From Vulcanimicrobium alpinum (GTDB lineage: Bacteria > Vulcanimicrobiota > Vulcanimicrobiia > Vulcanimicrobiales > Vulcanimicrobiaceae), in the NCBI RefSeq assembly GCF_027923555.1, contig NZ_AP025523.1, positions 1,054,001 to 1,118,000 of the forward strand: 64,000 nt of DNA. Direction: 5' to 3'. Made by a program: the position numbers and the translations under genes. Below the pieces are notes generated by a model. It worked only from the letters and a program-made list of their open reading frames with translations, did not search any database and was not told the DNA's origin. Shown piece after piece: positions 26,261 through 36,341 of this stretch (the stretch's first letter is position 1; each line of letters opens with the position of its first letter).

Positions 26261-27636
26261 TCGTGCCCTTCTTCGTGACGCCCCGAGCGTTCCCGGAAAT
26301 CGAACGTGAGCGGCACGCCCTCGAAGTCGAACTCCGCGCGCAGCGTGTTCTCGATGAAACGCCGGTACGCGGCCGGCACGATTTCCGGATCGTTGACGTG
26401 AAAGACGAAGAGCGGCGGGTGCGTCTGCGGCTGCGAGACGTAGAACACCTTGAGCGGTTTCCCGGAGTGGATCGGCGGGGGATGCGCGAGCACCGCGTTG
26501 CGCACGACGGTGTTCAGCTTCGCGGTCGGGATGCGGCGGTCGAGGTTCTCGGCGACGCGTTCGACCAGCGGCATCAAACTCTGCAGGCGCCGCTTGGTGA
26601 GCGCGGAGAGGAACGTCACCGGCGCGAACGACGCGAACGGCAGCTGCGCGTGAATCTCTTTGGCGAGTTCCGGTTGGCTGTACTCGCCGAGTTCGCGCAC
26701 CAGATCGTACTTGTTGCCGACGATGACGAGCGCTTTGCGCTCTTCGAGCGCGATCCCGGCGAGGCGACGGTCCTGGTTCGTCGGTCCTTTGAGCGCATCG
26801 ATCAGCAGCACCGCGATGTCGCAGCGGGCGATCGCCTTGAGCGAACGGAGCGATGAATAGTACTCGATCGAGCCGTGCTGGCCGGCTTTCTTGCGCACGC
26901 CGGCGGTATCGATCAGTCGGAACGTCCGCTGCTTCCAGGTGAAGAGCGTGTCGATCGCATCGCGCGTCGTCCCCGGCACGTCGGAGACGATCGCGCGCTC
27001 TTCCTGCAGGAGCGCGTTGAGCAGCGATGACTTGCCGACGTTGGGCTGACCGATGAGCGCGATCGCGAGTTCCGCCTGCTCCAGCCGCGTCGGGTCGTCG
27101 GGCGGAAGTTTCTCGACGATCGCGTCGAGCAGATCGCCGGTCCCCTCGCCGTGCATCGCCGAGACGGCGAACGGCTCTCCGAATCCGAGGCCGCTGAACT
27201 CGGCGTGTACCGACGCCAGGGCTTTGGGCGACTCGACTTTGTTGGCGACGAGGATCACCGGGCGCCGCGTGCGCCGCAGGATGTCCGCGACCTCGCGATC
27301 GATCGGGAGCAGCCCGTCGATCGCATCGACGACGAAGACGACGACGTCGGCGTCGCGCGCCGCGGACTCGGCTTGCGCACGCGTCCCCGACGCGATCGGG
27401 TCATTGGGATCGACGTCGGTGTCGATCCCGCCCGTGTCGACGAGCGTGAACGTGCGGTTGCGCCATTCCGCGAGCGCGTAGAGCCGGTCGCGGGTGACGC
27501 CCGGCGTGTCTTCTACGATCGCGAGACGCTGGCCGAGCAGCCGGTTGAACAGCGCGCTCTTCCCCACGTTGGGGCGGCCGACGACCGCGACGGTCGCCGG
27601 ACGGACCCGCAAGGATGGAGCGAGGGCTTCGGCCAT
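26257..27636 (-). CDS. der: Ribosome-associated GTPase Der (EngA)
   Basis: 459 residues with two tandem G domains. G1 motifs are VVGRPNVGKSALFNRLLG (about residues 18-35) and IGQPNVGKSSLLNALL (about 195-210), each followed by DTPG/DTAG and NK(V/Y)D motifs. The C-terminal KH-like domain contains KVFYVSQPQTHPP, as usual for Der. It is needed for maturation of the 50S subunit. It overlaps plsY by four bases; the divergent PEGA gene starts 23 bases away. Confidence 0.97.
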   Translation of the reverse strand: MAEALAPSLRVRPATVAVVGRPNVGKSALFNRLLGQRLAIVEDTPGVTRDRLYALAEWRNRTFTLVDTGGIDTDVDPNDPIASGTRAQAESAARDADVVVFVVDAIDGLLPIDREVADILRRTRRPVILVANKVESPKALASVHAEFSGLGFGEPFAVSAMHGEGTGDLLDAIVEKLPPDDPTRLEQAELAIALIGQPNVGKSSLLNALLQEERAIVSDVPGTTRDAIDTLFTWKQRTFRLIDTAGVRKKAGQHGSIEYYSSLRSLKAIARCDIAVLLIDALKGPTNQDRRLAGIALEERKALVIVGNKYDLVRELGEYSQPELAKEIHAQLPFASFAPVTFLSALTKRRLQSLMPLVERVAENLDRRIPTAKLNTVVRNAVLAHPPPIHSGKPLKVFYVSQPQTHPPLFVFHVNDPEIVPAAYRRFIENTLRAEFDFEGVPLTFDFRERSGRHEEGHE

Positions 27637-27659
27637 GACCGCCCAAGGTTCCGAACATC

Positions 27660-28394
27660 ATGCTCCGTCGCCTCGCGGCGCTGGCCGTGTGCGTCGTTTT
27701 TCTCGCGGCGGTCCCGACCGGCTCGATCTACGTGACGACCCTTCCCAGCGGCGCCGACGTCTGGGTCGACGGCACGTACATCGGCCGCAGTCCGCTCGTG
27801 CTCGACGCCCTCCCTGCGGGGCGGCATACGGTGGGCTTGGCAAAGCCGGGCTGGAACGCCGAGCAGCTCGACGTCAGCGTTGTCACCGGTCAGACGGCGT
27901 CGAGCTCGACGCGTCTGCTGCGCGACAAGCGCTCGTCCGGCGCCGGCGACGGGACGATCGCGCTGCACGGGATGCCCTACGAAGCGGTCTGGCTCGACGG
28001 CGCCGCGGCGAACCCCGGGCGCGACGGCACCTTCTCGGCCCCCGCGGGCGGCCACGCACTCATCGTGCGCACCGCCAAGGGAAAGATCACCCGCCTCGTC
28101 ACGGTTTGGCCGCAGACCCGTACCGACGTCGTGGTCCAACCCGATGCAGCGCCGGTGCGCCCTTCGATCGTGGCGCCTGCCGACGAATACCTGCCCCCGT
28201 CGGCGGTGCAGGTCGACGGCGAGAAGATCGTGATTCGCTTCGGCGGGCACGACCTGGTCGGGCACTTGGGGTCGACGACCTACCGGCTCGACGGCCGCAG
28301 CGCCGAGTACGACGCGGCGCCGACGCTGATCGGAAACCGGCTCTACCTGCCCCTCGTGCTCCTCACGGAAGTCAGCAGCTCGTCGTCGCGGTGA
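27660..28394 (+). CDS. Secreted PEGA-domain protein with C-terminal copper-amine-oxidase-like stalk domain
   Basis: 244 residues. A probable signal peptide (about residues 1-20, LAALAVCVVFLAAVPTG) precedes a PEGA domain (SIYVTTLPSGADVWVDGTYIGRSPLVLDALPAG, about 22-55). A second, weaker PEGA-like stretch follows. The C-terminus (VGHLGSTTYRLDGRSAEYDAAPTLIGNRLYLPLVLL) matches the stalk domain related to the copper amine oxidase N-terminus, a surface-attachment module. The likely location is the cell surface or periplasm. It starts a long plus-strand run but its link with miaB may be only positional. Confidence 0.7.
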   Translation: MLRRLAALAVCVVFLAAVPTGSIYVTTLPSGADVWVDGTYIGRSPLVLDALPAGRHTVGLAKPGWNAEQLDVSVVTGQTASSSTRLLRDKRSSGAGDGTIALHGMPYEAVWLDGAAANPGRDGTFSAPAGGHALIVRTAKGKITRLVTVWPQTRTDVVVQPDAAPVRPSIVAPADEYLPPSAVQVDGEKIVIRFGGHDLVGHLGSTTYRLDGRSAEYDAAPTLIGNRLYLPLVLLTEVSSSSSR

Positions 28395-28446
28395 GCGCCG
28401 CGGCGGGGCGCCGGGGCGGTGCACCGCGAAAGAGCGGCGTTCGACC

Positions 28447-29850
28447 ATGGCGCAGATCTACATCGAGACGCACGGCTGCCAGATGAACGAGGCCGATTCA
28501 CAGGACATCGCGCGCCGCGCGATCTCCGCCGGCTTCACGCTGGCCGAGCGTCCCGAAGACGCCTCGGTGCTGATCCTCAACACGTGCACGGTACGCGACA
28601 ACGCGGAACGGCGCGCCTACGGCCGGATCGCGCACTGGAAGGCGGTGAAGAATGCCGACCCCACGGTGAAGGTCGTCGTCACCGGATGCCTGGCGGAACA
28701 AGACAAAGACCGCATGCAGAAGATCGTCCCGCACGTCGACGGGATCTTCGGCACGCGCGAACTCGGTGCGCTCGGCGACGCGCTCGCCGGGTGGCGCGCG
28801 GAGTACCCCGACGACGCGTTCACCGTCGACCGCGAGATCGAGACGATCATGGGCGGTGCGGGTGAGGGAATCGCCGGCCCGTACGATTTCCTGCGCGCGT
28901 ACGTCAACGTCCAGCGCGGCTGTTCGTACTATTGCACGTTCTGCATCGTCCCGCACGTGCGCGGCCGCTTCGACCACCGCCCGATGGGTGAGATCCTCGC
29001 CGAGGTCCGCGCGAAGGCCGAGGCCGGCGCGCGCGAGATCACGCTCGTCGGCCAGACCGTCAACGCGTACAAAGAGCCCGCGACCGGCGAAGATTTCGCG
29101 GACCTGCTGCAGGCGGTGTGCGCGATCGCGCCCGTCGAGCGCGCGACGTTCATCTCATCGCACCCCAAGGACCTCAACGAACGGCTCGCGCGCGTCTGCG
29201 CGACGCTGCCGAAGATGAACTCGCGCTTTCATCTCGCGCTGCAGTCGGGTTCCAACCCGATGCTGCGCCGGATGAACCGCAAGTACACGATCGAAGAGTT
29301 TCTGGAACGCGTCGGCACGTTCGCGCGCCACAATCCGTCGTGGGCGATCACGACGGACCTGATCGCCGGCTTCCCGGGCGAGACGGAAGACGATTTTCAG
29401 CGCACGCTCGACGTCTGCGCGACCAACATCTTCGCGCAGGCGTTCATGTTCGTGTACTCGCCGCGCCGTGGGACGCCGGCCGCGGTGTGGCACGAGAAGA
29501 ACCCCGTTGACCCGAAGGTTGCGCAGGAGCGTTTCCTGCGCATGACGGCGGTGCAGGACGCGTCGTGCAGCGCCTATCACGAGCGCATGGTCGGGACGAC
29601 GGTGCGCGCGCTGATCCACGGCGTCTCGCGCAAAGACAAGACGAAGCTGAGCGCCAAAACGATCGACAACGTCACCGTCAACTTCCCGGCGGTCGAAGCC
29701 GTTCCCGACGTCGCGCGGCCGTGGGCCGACGTGCGCATCGAATCGGCGTCGGTGTGGGGCGTTCGGGGGACGTGCGTCGGCCGCGCGGCGCGGTACGACG
29801 GGCCGGCCGACCCGGTCGCCGCGCCGGTGGTGGATCTGCTGGCCGTGTAG
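28447..29850 (+). CDS. miaB: tRNA-2-methylthio-N6-dimethylallyladenosine synthase
   Basis: 467 residues. The N-terminal UPF0004 domain (ETHGCQMNEADSQ, then LNTCTVRDNAE and TGCLAEQ) binds the auxiliary iron-sulfur cluster. The radical SAM cluster motif is CSYYCTFC in QRGCSYYCTFCIVPHVRGR, and a TRAM domain ends the protein. It adds a methylthio group at position 37 of tRNAs already modified by MiaA, whose gene lies in the same run. Confidence 0.96.
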   Translation: MAQIYIETHGCQMNEADSQDIARRAISAGFTLAERPEDASVLILNTCTVRDNAERRAYGRIAHWKAVKNADPTVKVVVTGCLAEQDKDRMQKIVPHVDGIFGTRELGALGDALAGWRAEYPDDAFTVDREIETIMGGAGEGIAGPYDFLRAYVNVQRGCSYYCTFCIVPHVRGRFDHRPMGEILAEVRAKAEAGAREITLVGQTVNAYKEPATGEDFADLLQAVCAIAPVERATFISSHPKDLNERLARVCATLPKMNSRFHLALQSGSNPMLRRMNRKYTIEEFLERVGTFARHNPSWAITTDLIAGFPGETEDDFQRTLDVCATNIFAQAFMFVYSPRRGTPAAVWHEKNPVDPKVAQERFLRMTAVQDASCSAYHERMVGTTVRALIHGVSRKDKTKLSAKTIDNVTVNFPAVEAVPDVARPWADVRIESASVWGVRGTCVGRAARYDGPADPVAAPVVDLLAV

Positions 29851-29916
29851 CGTGCGTTCTCCACAGGGAGGACGCGGCGTCCGCCGGGAAGCGGCGCGGA
29901 TGAGATCACGGCTCGG

Positions 29917-32412
29917 ATGACGACGGCCACCGCGTGGTCGCCGATGCTCGAGCAATATTTCGGGATGAAGCACCGCTATCCGGAGGCGATTTTGCTCTCC
30001 CGGGTCGGCGACTTCTACGAAGCGTACGGTGACGACGCGGAGACGATCGCGCGCGCGCTCTCGATCGCGCTGACGTCGAAAGAAGCGGGCGCCGGACGGC
30101 GCATCGCGATGGCCGGCGTCCCCTATCACGCGCTCGACGGCTACCTGGCGAAGCTCGTCGCGCAGCGCCGCGTCGTCGCGCTCGCCGAGCAGCTCGAGGC
30201 GCCGGTGCCGAACAAGCTCGTGCGGCGCGACGTCGTGCGCGTCGTGACGCCGGGGACCCTGCTCGAAGAACACATCCTCGACCGCTCGGCGCACAACTAC
30301 CTCGCGGCGATCACCGCCTTCGACGACGTCATCGCGCTCGCGCACGCCGATATCTCGACCGGCCACGTCGGCGCGACGGCGTTCGACGGCGAATCGGCAC
30401 TCGACGACGCGCTCGCCGAGATCGGCCGGCTCGATCCGGCGGAACTCGTCGCCGACGTCCCGGCCGACGTGCGCGCGGGGATCGACGATGCGCTGCAGCA
30501 CGCGCAGACCCGGATTGCGCCGCCGGTGCTCGTCGCCGTCGACACTCGCGCGCGAGCGGCGGTCGACGGCTTCTCGCTCGACGCGTCGATGGCGATGCAC
30601 CGGGCGCTCGATACCCTCGGCGCGTACGTGCGGCGGGTCAGCGTGCAGCAGGGCGGACGCGACGCGTTCCGCGAGCCGGAGTTTTACCGTCAAGCGACGT
30701 TTCTCGCGCTCGATCCCAACACGCGCAAACACCTCGAGCTCACGCGCGCGCTCGGCGCGAACGCGAAGGCGACGTTGCTCGCGACGATCGACCGCACGCG
30801 CACCGCGATGGGCTCGCGCCTGCTGGGCCGCTGGCTGCTCGCGCCGCTCGTCTCGCGCGACGCGATCGCCGCCCGAGCCGACTGCGTCGAAGCGTTCACC
30901 CGCGATGCCGGCCGGCGCATCGCACTGCATGACGTGCTCGACGGCTGTTTCGACCTCGAGCGGATCGCGCAGAAGGTCCGCTTTCGCCGTGCGCTCCCGC
31001 GCGATCTGGGCTCGCTGCGTCGGACGCTCGCGCTGCTCGATCCGATCGAGGATGCGCTGCGCGAGGAGACGCTTCCGCCGGGGCTGCAGGGGATCGCCGA
31101 GCGCATCGGCGCGTTCGCCGATCTCCACGCCGATCTCGCCGCGACGCTGCGCGACGAACTCCCCGCGACGCTCGCCGACGGCAACGTCATCCGAGCCGAG
31201 GCGTCCGCCGAACTCGCCGAATGCGTCTTGCTCCGCAGCGACGCGCGGTCGCGCATCGCCGCTCTCGAGGAGCGCGAGCGCGAGCGCACCGGGATCAAGC
31301 CGCTCAAGGTGAAGTACGCCTCGGCATTCGGGTACGCGATCGAGATCCCGAAGGCGCAGTTGGCGAACGTCCCGGCCGACTACACGCGCAAGCAGACGCT
31401 GGCGAACGGCGAGCGCTACGTGACGCCCGAACTGCGCGAGCTCGACGTCGCGATCGCGTCGGCGGAATCGCGCCAGCTTCGGCTTGAGCAGGCGCTCTAC
31501 GAGCAGCTCGTCGACCGCATCGCTGAACGTGTCGACGATCTGCTCGTGACGGCCGGCGCGCTCGCGGAGCTCGATGCGTTCTGTTCGCTCGCGCAGATCG
31601 CCGGCGAACGCGGCTACGTGCGGCCCGCGTTCGTCGACGACAGCGTCGTCGAGTTCGTCGACGGGCGGCATCCGGTGATGGAGGCGCTGCTCGGCTCGTC
31701 GTTCGTCCCCAACGATCTGCGGATGAGCGCGTCCGGATCGCGCTTTATCTTGCTGACCGGGCCCAACATGGGCGGGAAGTCGACCTATCTGCGGCAGACG
31801 GCCCTGCTCGTCGTGCTCGCGCAGATCGGGTCGTTCGTCCCCGCGCGCGCCGCGCGCCTCGGCGTCGTCGACCGCATTTTCACCCGTATCGGCGCCGGCG
31901 ACGACCTCGCGTCGGGGCAGTCGACCTTCTACATCGAGATGGCCGAGGCGGCGAACATCCTGCGCCGCGCGACCGATCGCAGTCTGCTGCTGATCGACGA
32001 GATCGGCCGGGGGACGGGGACGGTCGACGGGCTCGCGATCGCGCAGGCGATCTGCGAGTACCTGCTCGAGCGCGAGGGGCGCGCGCCGATGGTGCTGTTC
32101 GCGACGCACTTCCACGAACTCGTCGCGCTTGCCGACCGGTGGCCGCTGGTGGCGAACTTCCACATCACGGCGGTCGAGAGCACGCGCGGCGGCGCACCGG
32201 TGTTCTCGCATCGCGTGCTGCCGGGGTCGTCGTCGCGCTCGTTCGGGATCGAGGTCGCCCGGATGGCGGGATTGCCGCCGACGGTCGTCGCGCGCGCCCG
32301 CGAGATCGCCGGCGCGCTCGAAGGTCGCCCGACGCTCGAGGCGGCCGTTCCGCTGCGCGGCAAGCTCGCGAAGCCGGCGATCATCGAGCAGCCGCTTCTC
32401 TTCGATCCGTGA
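29917..32412 (+). CDS. mutS: DNA mismatch repair protein MutS
   Basis: 831 residues. The mismatch-contact motif appears as LSRVGDFYEAYGDDA near residue 28, a variant of the usual (F/Y)xRxGDFYE in which the Phe of FYE is kept. Connector, lever and clamp domains follow. The ATPase P-loop TGPNMGGKST is near 613-622, Walker B and the D-loop read LLLIDEIGRGTGTVDGLA, and the conserved FATHFHELVALA follows. It recognises mismatches and recruits MutL, encoded two genes downstream. The following gene starts in a GTGA overlap with its stop. Confidence 0.97.
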   Translation: MTTATAWSPMLEQYFGMKHRYPEAILLSRVGDFYEAYGDDAETIARALSIALTSKEAGAGRRIAMAGVPYHALDGYLAKLVAQRRVVALAEQLEAPVPNKLVRRDVVRVVTPGTLLEEHILDRSAHNYLAAITAFDDVIALAHADISTGHVGATAFDGESALDDALAEIGRLDPAELVADVPADVRAGIDDALQHAQTRIAPPVLVAVDTRARAAVDGFSLDASMAMHRALDTLGAYVRRVSVQQGGRDAFREPEFYRQATFLALDPNTRKHLELTRALGANAKATLLATIDRTRTAMGSRLLGRWLLAPLVSRDAIAARADCVEAFTRDAGRRIALHDVLDGCFDLERIAQKVRFRRALPRDLGSLRRTLALLDPIEDALREETLPPGLQGIAERIGAFADLHADLAATLRDELPATLADGNVIRAEASAELAECVLLRSDARSRIAALEERERERTGIKPLKVKYASAFGYAIEIPKAQLANVPADYTRKQTLANGERYVTPELRELDVAIASAESRQLRLEQALYEQLVDRIAERVDDLLVTAGALAELDAFCSLAQIAGERGYVRPAFVDDSVVEFVDGRHPVMEALLGSSFVPNDLRMSASGSRFILLTGPNMGGKSTYLRQTALLVVLAQIGSFVPARAARLGVVDRIFTRIGAGDDLASGQSTFYIEMAEAANILRRATDRSLLLIDEIGRGTGTVDGLAIAQAICEYLLEREGRAPMVLFATHFHELVALADRWPLVANFHITAVESTRGGAPVFSHRVLPGSSSRSFGIEVARMAGLPPTVVARAREIAGALEGRPTLEAAVPLRGKLAKPAIIEQPLLFDP

Positions 32413-33470
32413 CCGTGCTGACCGCGGAGACGGCGGCGGCGCTGGCGTGGATCGCCGGGGCCGCGGTCGCCGGCATCGTCGTGCATCGCATCGTCTACGC
32501 GCTGCTCGGGCGCTGGGCGCGGCGCGACGACGGCGCGCTCGCAACGGCGATCGTCCGCCGCACCGATCGGCCGTCGGCGTATATCCTGCCGCTGGTGTGC
32601 ATCCTCGCGGTCGTCCCGTATCTCACGATCCCGCCCGCATGGAGCGACGGCGTCGAACACGCGACGCAGGTCTTCACGATCGCAGCGTTCGCGTGGACGG
32701 TGATCGCGCTGATCCGGCTCGCCGCCGATCTCGCGATCGCACGCCAGCCGATCGGCGAAGACGTCTTCCGGATCGCGCGGCAGTTCGCGACGCGGGTCGC
32801 GATCCTCAGCCGCACCGCGATCATCATCGTCGTGATCGTCGCGTTCGGTGCGGTGCTGATGACGTTCCCGACGATCCGTGCGTTCGGGACGACGCTGCTC
32901 GCATCGGCCGGCGTCGCCGGGCTCGTCGTCGGCCTCGCCGCCCGGCCGCTGTTCGAAAACCTCGTAGCCGGCGTGCAGCTCGCGCTCACCCAGCCGATCC
33001 GGCTCGACGACGCGGTCGTCGTGGAAAAACAGCAGGGCCGCATCGAGCAGATCCACGCGACGTACGTCGTCGTGCGGTTCCGCGACGCGCGGCGAATGAT
33101 GCTGCCGCTGACGTACTTCATAAACACGCCGTTCGAAAACTGGAGCCGGCGCGACGACGAACTGGTCGGCGAGGTGCTGATCTTTGCTGACTACGGGATC
33201 GACATCGGCGCGCTGCGTGCCGCGCTTCCCGAACTCGTCGGGCGCTCCGGGCTGTGGGACGGGAAGATCGCGACGGTCGACATCGCCGATTTCACCGATC
33301 GTGCGGTGCAGCTGCGCGTTTCGGTGAGCGCGCGCGGGGCCGACGAACTGTTCGATCTGCGGAATGCCGTCCGCGAAGCGCTGCTCGACTACGTGAACGG
33401 CGAGCGGCACACCGCGCTGCCGCGCGCGCGCAACGAGACCGTCACCCAGCCGGTGCCGCCGCCGGCCTGA
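32409..33470 (+). CDS. MscS-family mechanosensitive channel (first of a tandem pair)
   Basis: 353 residues from a GTG overlapping the mutS stop (another GTG at 32415 is possible). Three or four membrane helices are followed by the pore-lining Gly/Ala helix and MscS domain (TTLLASAGVAGLVVGLAARPLFENLVAGVQLALTQP split across about residues 155-195). A cytosolic beta/alpha domain (DDAVVVEKQQGRIEQIHATYVVVR) completes it. Such channels open under membrane tension and release solutes. It is a close paralogue of the next gene. Its position between mutS and mutL is unusual. Confidence 0.88.
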   Translation: MTVLTAETAAALAWIAGAAVAGIVVHRIVYALLGRWARRDDGALATAIVRRTDRPSAYILPLVCILAVVPYLTIPPAWSDGVEHATQVFTIAAFAWTVIALIRLAADLAIARQPIGEDVFRIARQFATRVAILSRTAIIIVVIVAFGAVLMTFPTIRAFGTTLLASAGVAGLVVGLAARPLFENLVAGVQLALTQPIRLDDAVVVEKQQGRIEQIHATYVVVRFRDARRMMLPLTYFINTPFENWSRRDDELVGEVLIFADYGIDIGALRAALPELVGRSGLWDGKIATVDIADFTDRAVQLRVSVSARGADELFDLRNAVREALLDYVNGERHTALPRARNETVTQPVPPPA

Positions 33471-33518
33471 GCGCAGGGCCGCGGGGAGAGAGCGCACCAA
33501 GGGGAACCACACAGCAGC

Positions 33519-34655
33519 ATGGACCGGATCGTCTTCTTGACGCCCACGCAGCTGCAGGCGATCGTCGCGCTGGCCTGGGTGCTGCTTGCGATCGCCGCCG
33601 GCGTGCTGGTACACCGCGTCGTGTACTGGGTGTTTCGCCGCTGGGCGAAGCACCAGAGCGCGTTCGCCAATGCGGTGGTGCGGCAGACGAGCCGTCCCGC
33701 CGCGTACATCCTGCCGCTGCTGGCGATTTTGCTCGTCGTCCCGGAACTGGCATTGCCGGAACGCTGGTCCTCGACGACCGTGCACGCGACCGGCCTGCTG
33801 GCGATCGCGGCCCTCGCCTGGACGCTGATCGCGACGATCCGGTTGTGGGCCGACATCGCCGTCGCGCGCCATCGCCTCGACGTCGAGGACAACCTGCTCG
33901 CGCGCCAGCTCGGCACGCGGGTCGACATCCTGAGCCGGGCAGCGATCACGCTCATCGTCATCGTCGCGGTGGGGATGATGCTGATGACGTTCCCGACGAT
34001 CCGCACGATCGGAACGACCCTGCTCGCATCGGCCGGCGTCGCGGGGATCGTGATCGGGCTCGCGGCGCGGCCGCTGTTCGAGAATCTCGTCGCCGGGATC
34101 CAGCTCGCGCTCACCCAGCCGATCCGCATCGACGACGTCGTGATCGTCGAGAAGCAGTACGGCCGCATCGAGGAGATTTACTCGACGTATGTCGTCGTGC
34201 GGCTGTGGGATCTGCGCCGGCTCGTCGTCCCGCTCAGCTACTTCATCACCACGCCGTTCGAGAACTGGACGCGGCGCACGGCGAACCTGATGGGCGAAAT
34301 GTACGTGTTCGCCGATTGGACCCTCGACGTCGCGGCGCTGCGCGCCGAGCTGCCGGAGATCGTCGCGCGGTCGCCGCTGTGGGACAAGCAGTTTCAGAAC
34401 CTGCAAGTGACCGACGCGACCGAACGCGGGATGCAGATCCGCGCCCTCGTCACCGCGCGCAACTCCGGCGATCTCTTCGACTTACGCTGCGTCGTGCGCG
34501 AAGGGATCATCGCGTACATCCGCGAGCAGCAGCCTCACGCATTTCCGCGGCTGCGCGTCGAGGATCCGGAGACCACCGATGCCGCGCGCACGGCAGATGC
34601 CGTCCGCATCGCGGCTGCGGCGGCTCAGCCGGAGCCGGTGAAGGGGGACGTCTGA
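33519..34655 (+). CDS. MscS-family mechanosensitive channel (second of a tandem pair)
   Basis: 378 residues with the same topology as its neighbour. The pore and domain segment (TTLLASAGVAGIVIGLAA, RPLFENLVAGIQLALTQPIR) and the following ITTPFENWTRR are nearly identical between the two proteins, pointing to a local duplication. Divergence is greater in the N-terminal helices and the C-terminal tail (ending in an Ala/Arg/Glu-rich region). Two adjacent copies may form distinct channels or mixed heptamers; this is an inference. It ends 15 bases before mutL. Confidence 0.88.
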   Translation: MDRIVFLTPTQLQAIVALAWVLLAIAAGVLVHRVVYWVFRRWAKHQSAFANAVVRQTSRPAAYILPLLAILLVVPELALPERWSSTTVHATGLLAIAALAWTLIATIRLWADIAVARHRLDVEDNLLARQLGTRVDILSRAAITLIVIVAVGMMLMTFPTIRTIGTTLLASAGVAGIVIGLAARPLFENLVAGIQLALTQPIRIDDVVIVEKQYGRIEEIYSTYVVVRLWDLRRLVVPLSYFITTPFENWTRRTANLMGEMYVFADWTLDVAALRAELPEIVARSPLWDKQFQNLQVTDATERGMQIRALVTARNSGDLFDLRCVVREGIIAYIREQQPHAFPRLRVEDPETTDAARTADAVRIAAAAAQPEPVKGDV

Positions 34656-34670
34656 CGAAGTGAGGGCGTC

Positions 34671-36341
34671 ATGATCCGCGTCCTCGATGCCGAGACGATC
34701 GGCCAGATCGCCGCCGGAGAGGTGATCGAGCGACCCGTCTCGGTCGTGAAAGAGCTCGTCGAAAACGCCCTGGACGCCGACGCGACGCGCATAGCGGTGC
34801 GCGCTCGGGGCGGCGGCCTCGTCGAGATCGAGGTTGCCGACGATGGGATCGGCATCGCGCCGGATCAGGTCGCGCTCGCGTTGCGCCGCCACGCGACCTC
34901 GAAGCTCGACGACGCCGCTGCACTCACGCGCATCGATACGCTCGGCTTTCGCGGCGAAGGGCTGGCGTCGATCGCCGCGGTCGCGCGCGTTACGCTGATC
35001 TCGCGGACCGTGCACGCCGACGTCGCGACGGCGGTCGACGCCTTCGGTGAGGAGATCGGCGAAGCGCGGCCGCTCGCCGGGCCGCTAGGGACGCGCGTCG
35101 TCGTGCGCGATCTGTTCGCGAACGTCCCGGTGCGGCGCGAGTATCTGAGGTCGTCCGGGGCCGAGTTCGGGCGGATTGCCTCGTGGCTCGCGACGCTCGC
35201 GCTGGCGTATCCGCACGTCGGCTTCTCGCTCGAGCACGACGGGAAAACGGCGTTCACGTTCGCGCCGGGCGACGACATGGCGGCGCGCCTGCGCCACGTC
35301 TTCGGGATGCAGTCGTCGACGATGGTGCCGGTGCGTTCGCACGAACGTCACGCGGCCGTCAGCGGCTGGGTGAGTTCGCCGGGCGACGATCGTCCCGACC
35401 GGCGCAATCAAATCCTGTTCGTGAACGGTCGGCTGCTGCGCAGTACGCTGGTAAGCGGCGCGTGGTCGGCGGCGTACCGCACCTTCGCGATGGTCGGCCG
35501 CCATCCGTACGGCGTGCTCTACCTGCAGGTCCCGCCGAACGAACTCGATCCCAATGTCCACCCGACGAAGAGCGACGTGCGGCTGCGTCACGGCGATCGC
35601 GTCGTCGGTGCCGTCAAGGACGCGATCGTCACCGCGCTGCGGCGCGGCGCCGTCGAACGCCTCGAGCGCTCGATCTCGTTCGCGCCGTCGGCGCACGCCC
35701 TCGGCGGGGCGACGGCAACGGCGGCGTGGGCCGAGTCGTTTCTTCCCGACGGCGACGCCGATGCCGGCGGATCCGCGCTGCGGGTGCTCGCGCAGGTGGA
35801 CCGCACCTTCATCCTCGCCACCGACGGCGACGCGGTCGTGCTGATCGACCAGCACGCGGCGCACGAACGCATCGTGTTCGAGCAGCTCGCCGCGAATGCG
35901 CGCGCGCACGCCGCCGCCGAACCGCTGCTGATCCCGTACACGTTCGAAGTCCGTCCCGACGAGGCGGACAAGCTCGATGCGTCGCTCGACGCGCTCGCTG
36001 CGGGAGGCCTGCAGATCGAACACTTCGGCGAGCGCGCCTACCGCGTCGTCGCCACGCCGGCGCGGATGGTGCACGCGGGGCGCACGAGGCCGTTTGATGT
36101 CGCCGATTTCGTCACGTGCTTGAGCGACGACGTGCGCGGCCTCGACGCCGAACAGCGCGTGTGGGCGTCGCTGGCGTGCCACTCGGTCGTGGTCGCCGGC
36201 GAGCAGCTCGCCTATCCCGAGATGACGGCGCTGGTCGAACGGCTCGTGCGCTGCGAGAACCCGATGAACTGCCCGCACGGCCGGCCGACGATCGTGCGGC
36301 TAGAACCGGAGCAGATCGCGCGTCTCTTCAAACGCGTGTGA
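34671..36341 (+). CDS. mutL: DNA mismatch repair protein MutL
   Basis: 556 residues. The GHKL ATPase domain has IAAGEVIERPVSVVKELVENALDA (motif I), DDGIGI (motif II) and RHATSKL/DTLGFRGEGLASI (motif III). The linker is short, and the C-terminal dimer domain (near 370-556) contains DQHAAHERIVFEQL and ends with ACHSVVVAGE and CPHGRPTIVRL. The last segment is the CPHGRP zinc motif of endonuclease MutL proteins. I do not see an unmistakable DQHAx2Ex4E; the DQHAAHERIVFE segment fits it approximately, so nicking activity is likely. miaA begins in a GTGA overlap with the stop. Confidence 0.96.
   Translation: MIRVLDAETIGQIAAGEVIERPVSVVKELVENALDADATRIAVRARGGGLVEIEVADDGIGIAPDQVALALRRHATSKLDDAAALTRIDTLGFRGEGLASIAAVARVTLISRTVHADVATAVDAFGEEIGEARPLAGPLGTRVVVRDLFANVPVRREYLRSSGAEFGRIASWLATLALAYPHVGFSLEHDGKTAFTFAPGDDMAARLRHVFGMQSSTMVPVRSHERHAAVSGWVSSPGDDRPDRRNQILFVNGRLLRSTLVSGAWSAAYRTFAMVGRHPYGVLYLQVPPNELDPNVHPTKSDVRLRHGDRVVGAVKDAIVTALRRGAVERLERSISFAPSAHALGGATATAAWAESFLPDGDADAGGSALRVLAQVDRTFILATDGDAVVLIDQHAAHERIVFEQLAANARAHAAAEPLLIPYTFEVRPDEADKLDASLDALAAGGLQIEHFGERAYRVVATPARMVHAGRTRPFDVADFVTCLSDDVRGLDAEQRVWASLACHSVVVAGEQLAYPEMTALVERLVRCENPMNCPHGRPTIVRLEPEQIARLFKRV

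Noticed and set aside
29155-32544. 1129-codon minus-strand open frame opposite miaB and mutS
   Set aside because: Same reason: no family features, and the plus strand encodes unmistakable MiaB and MutS.
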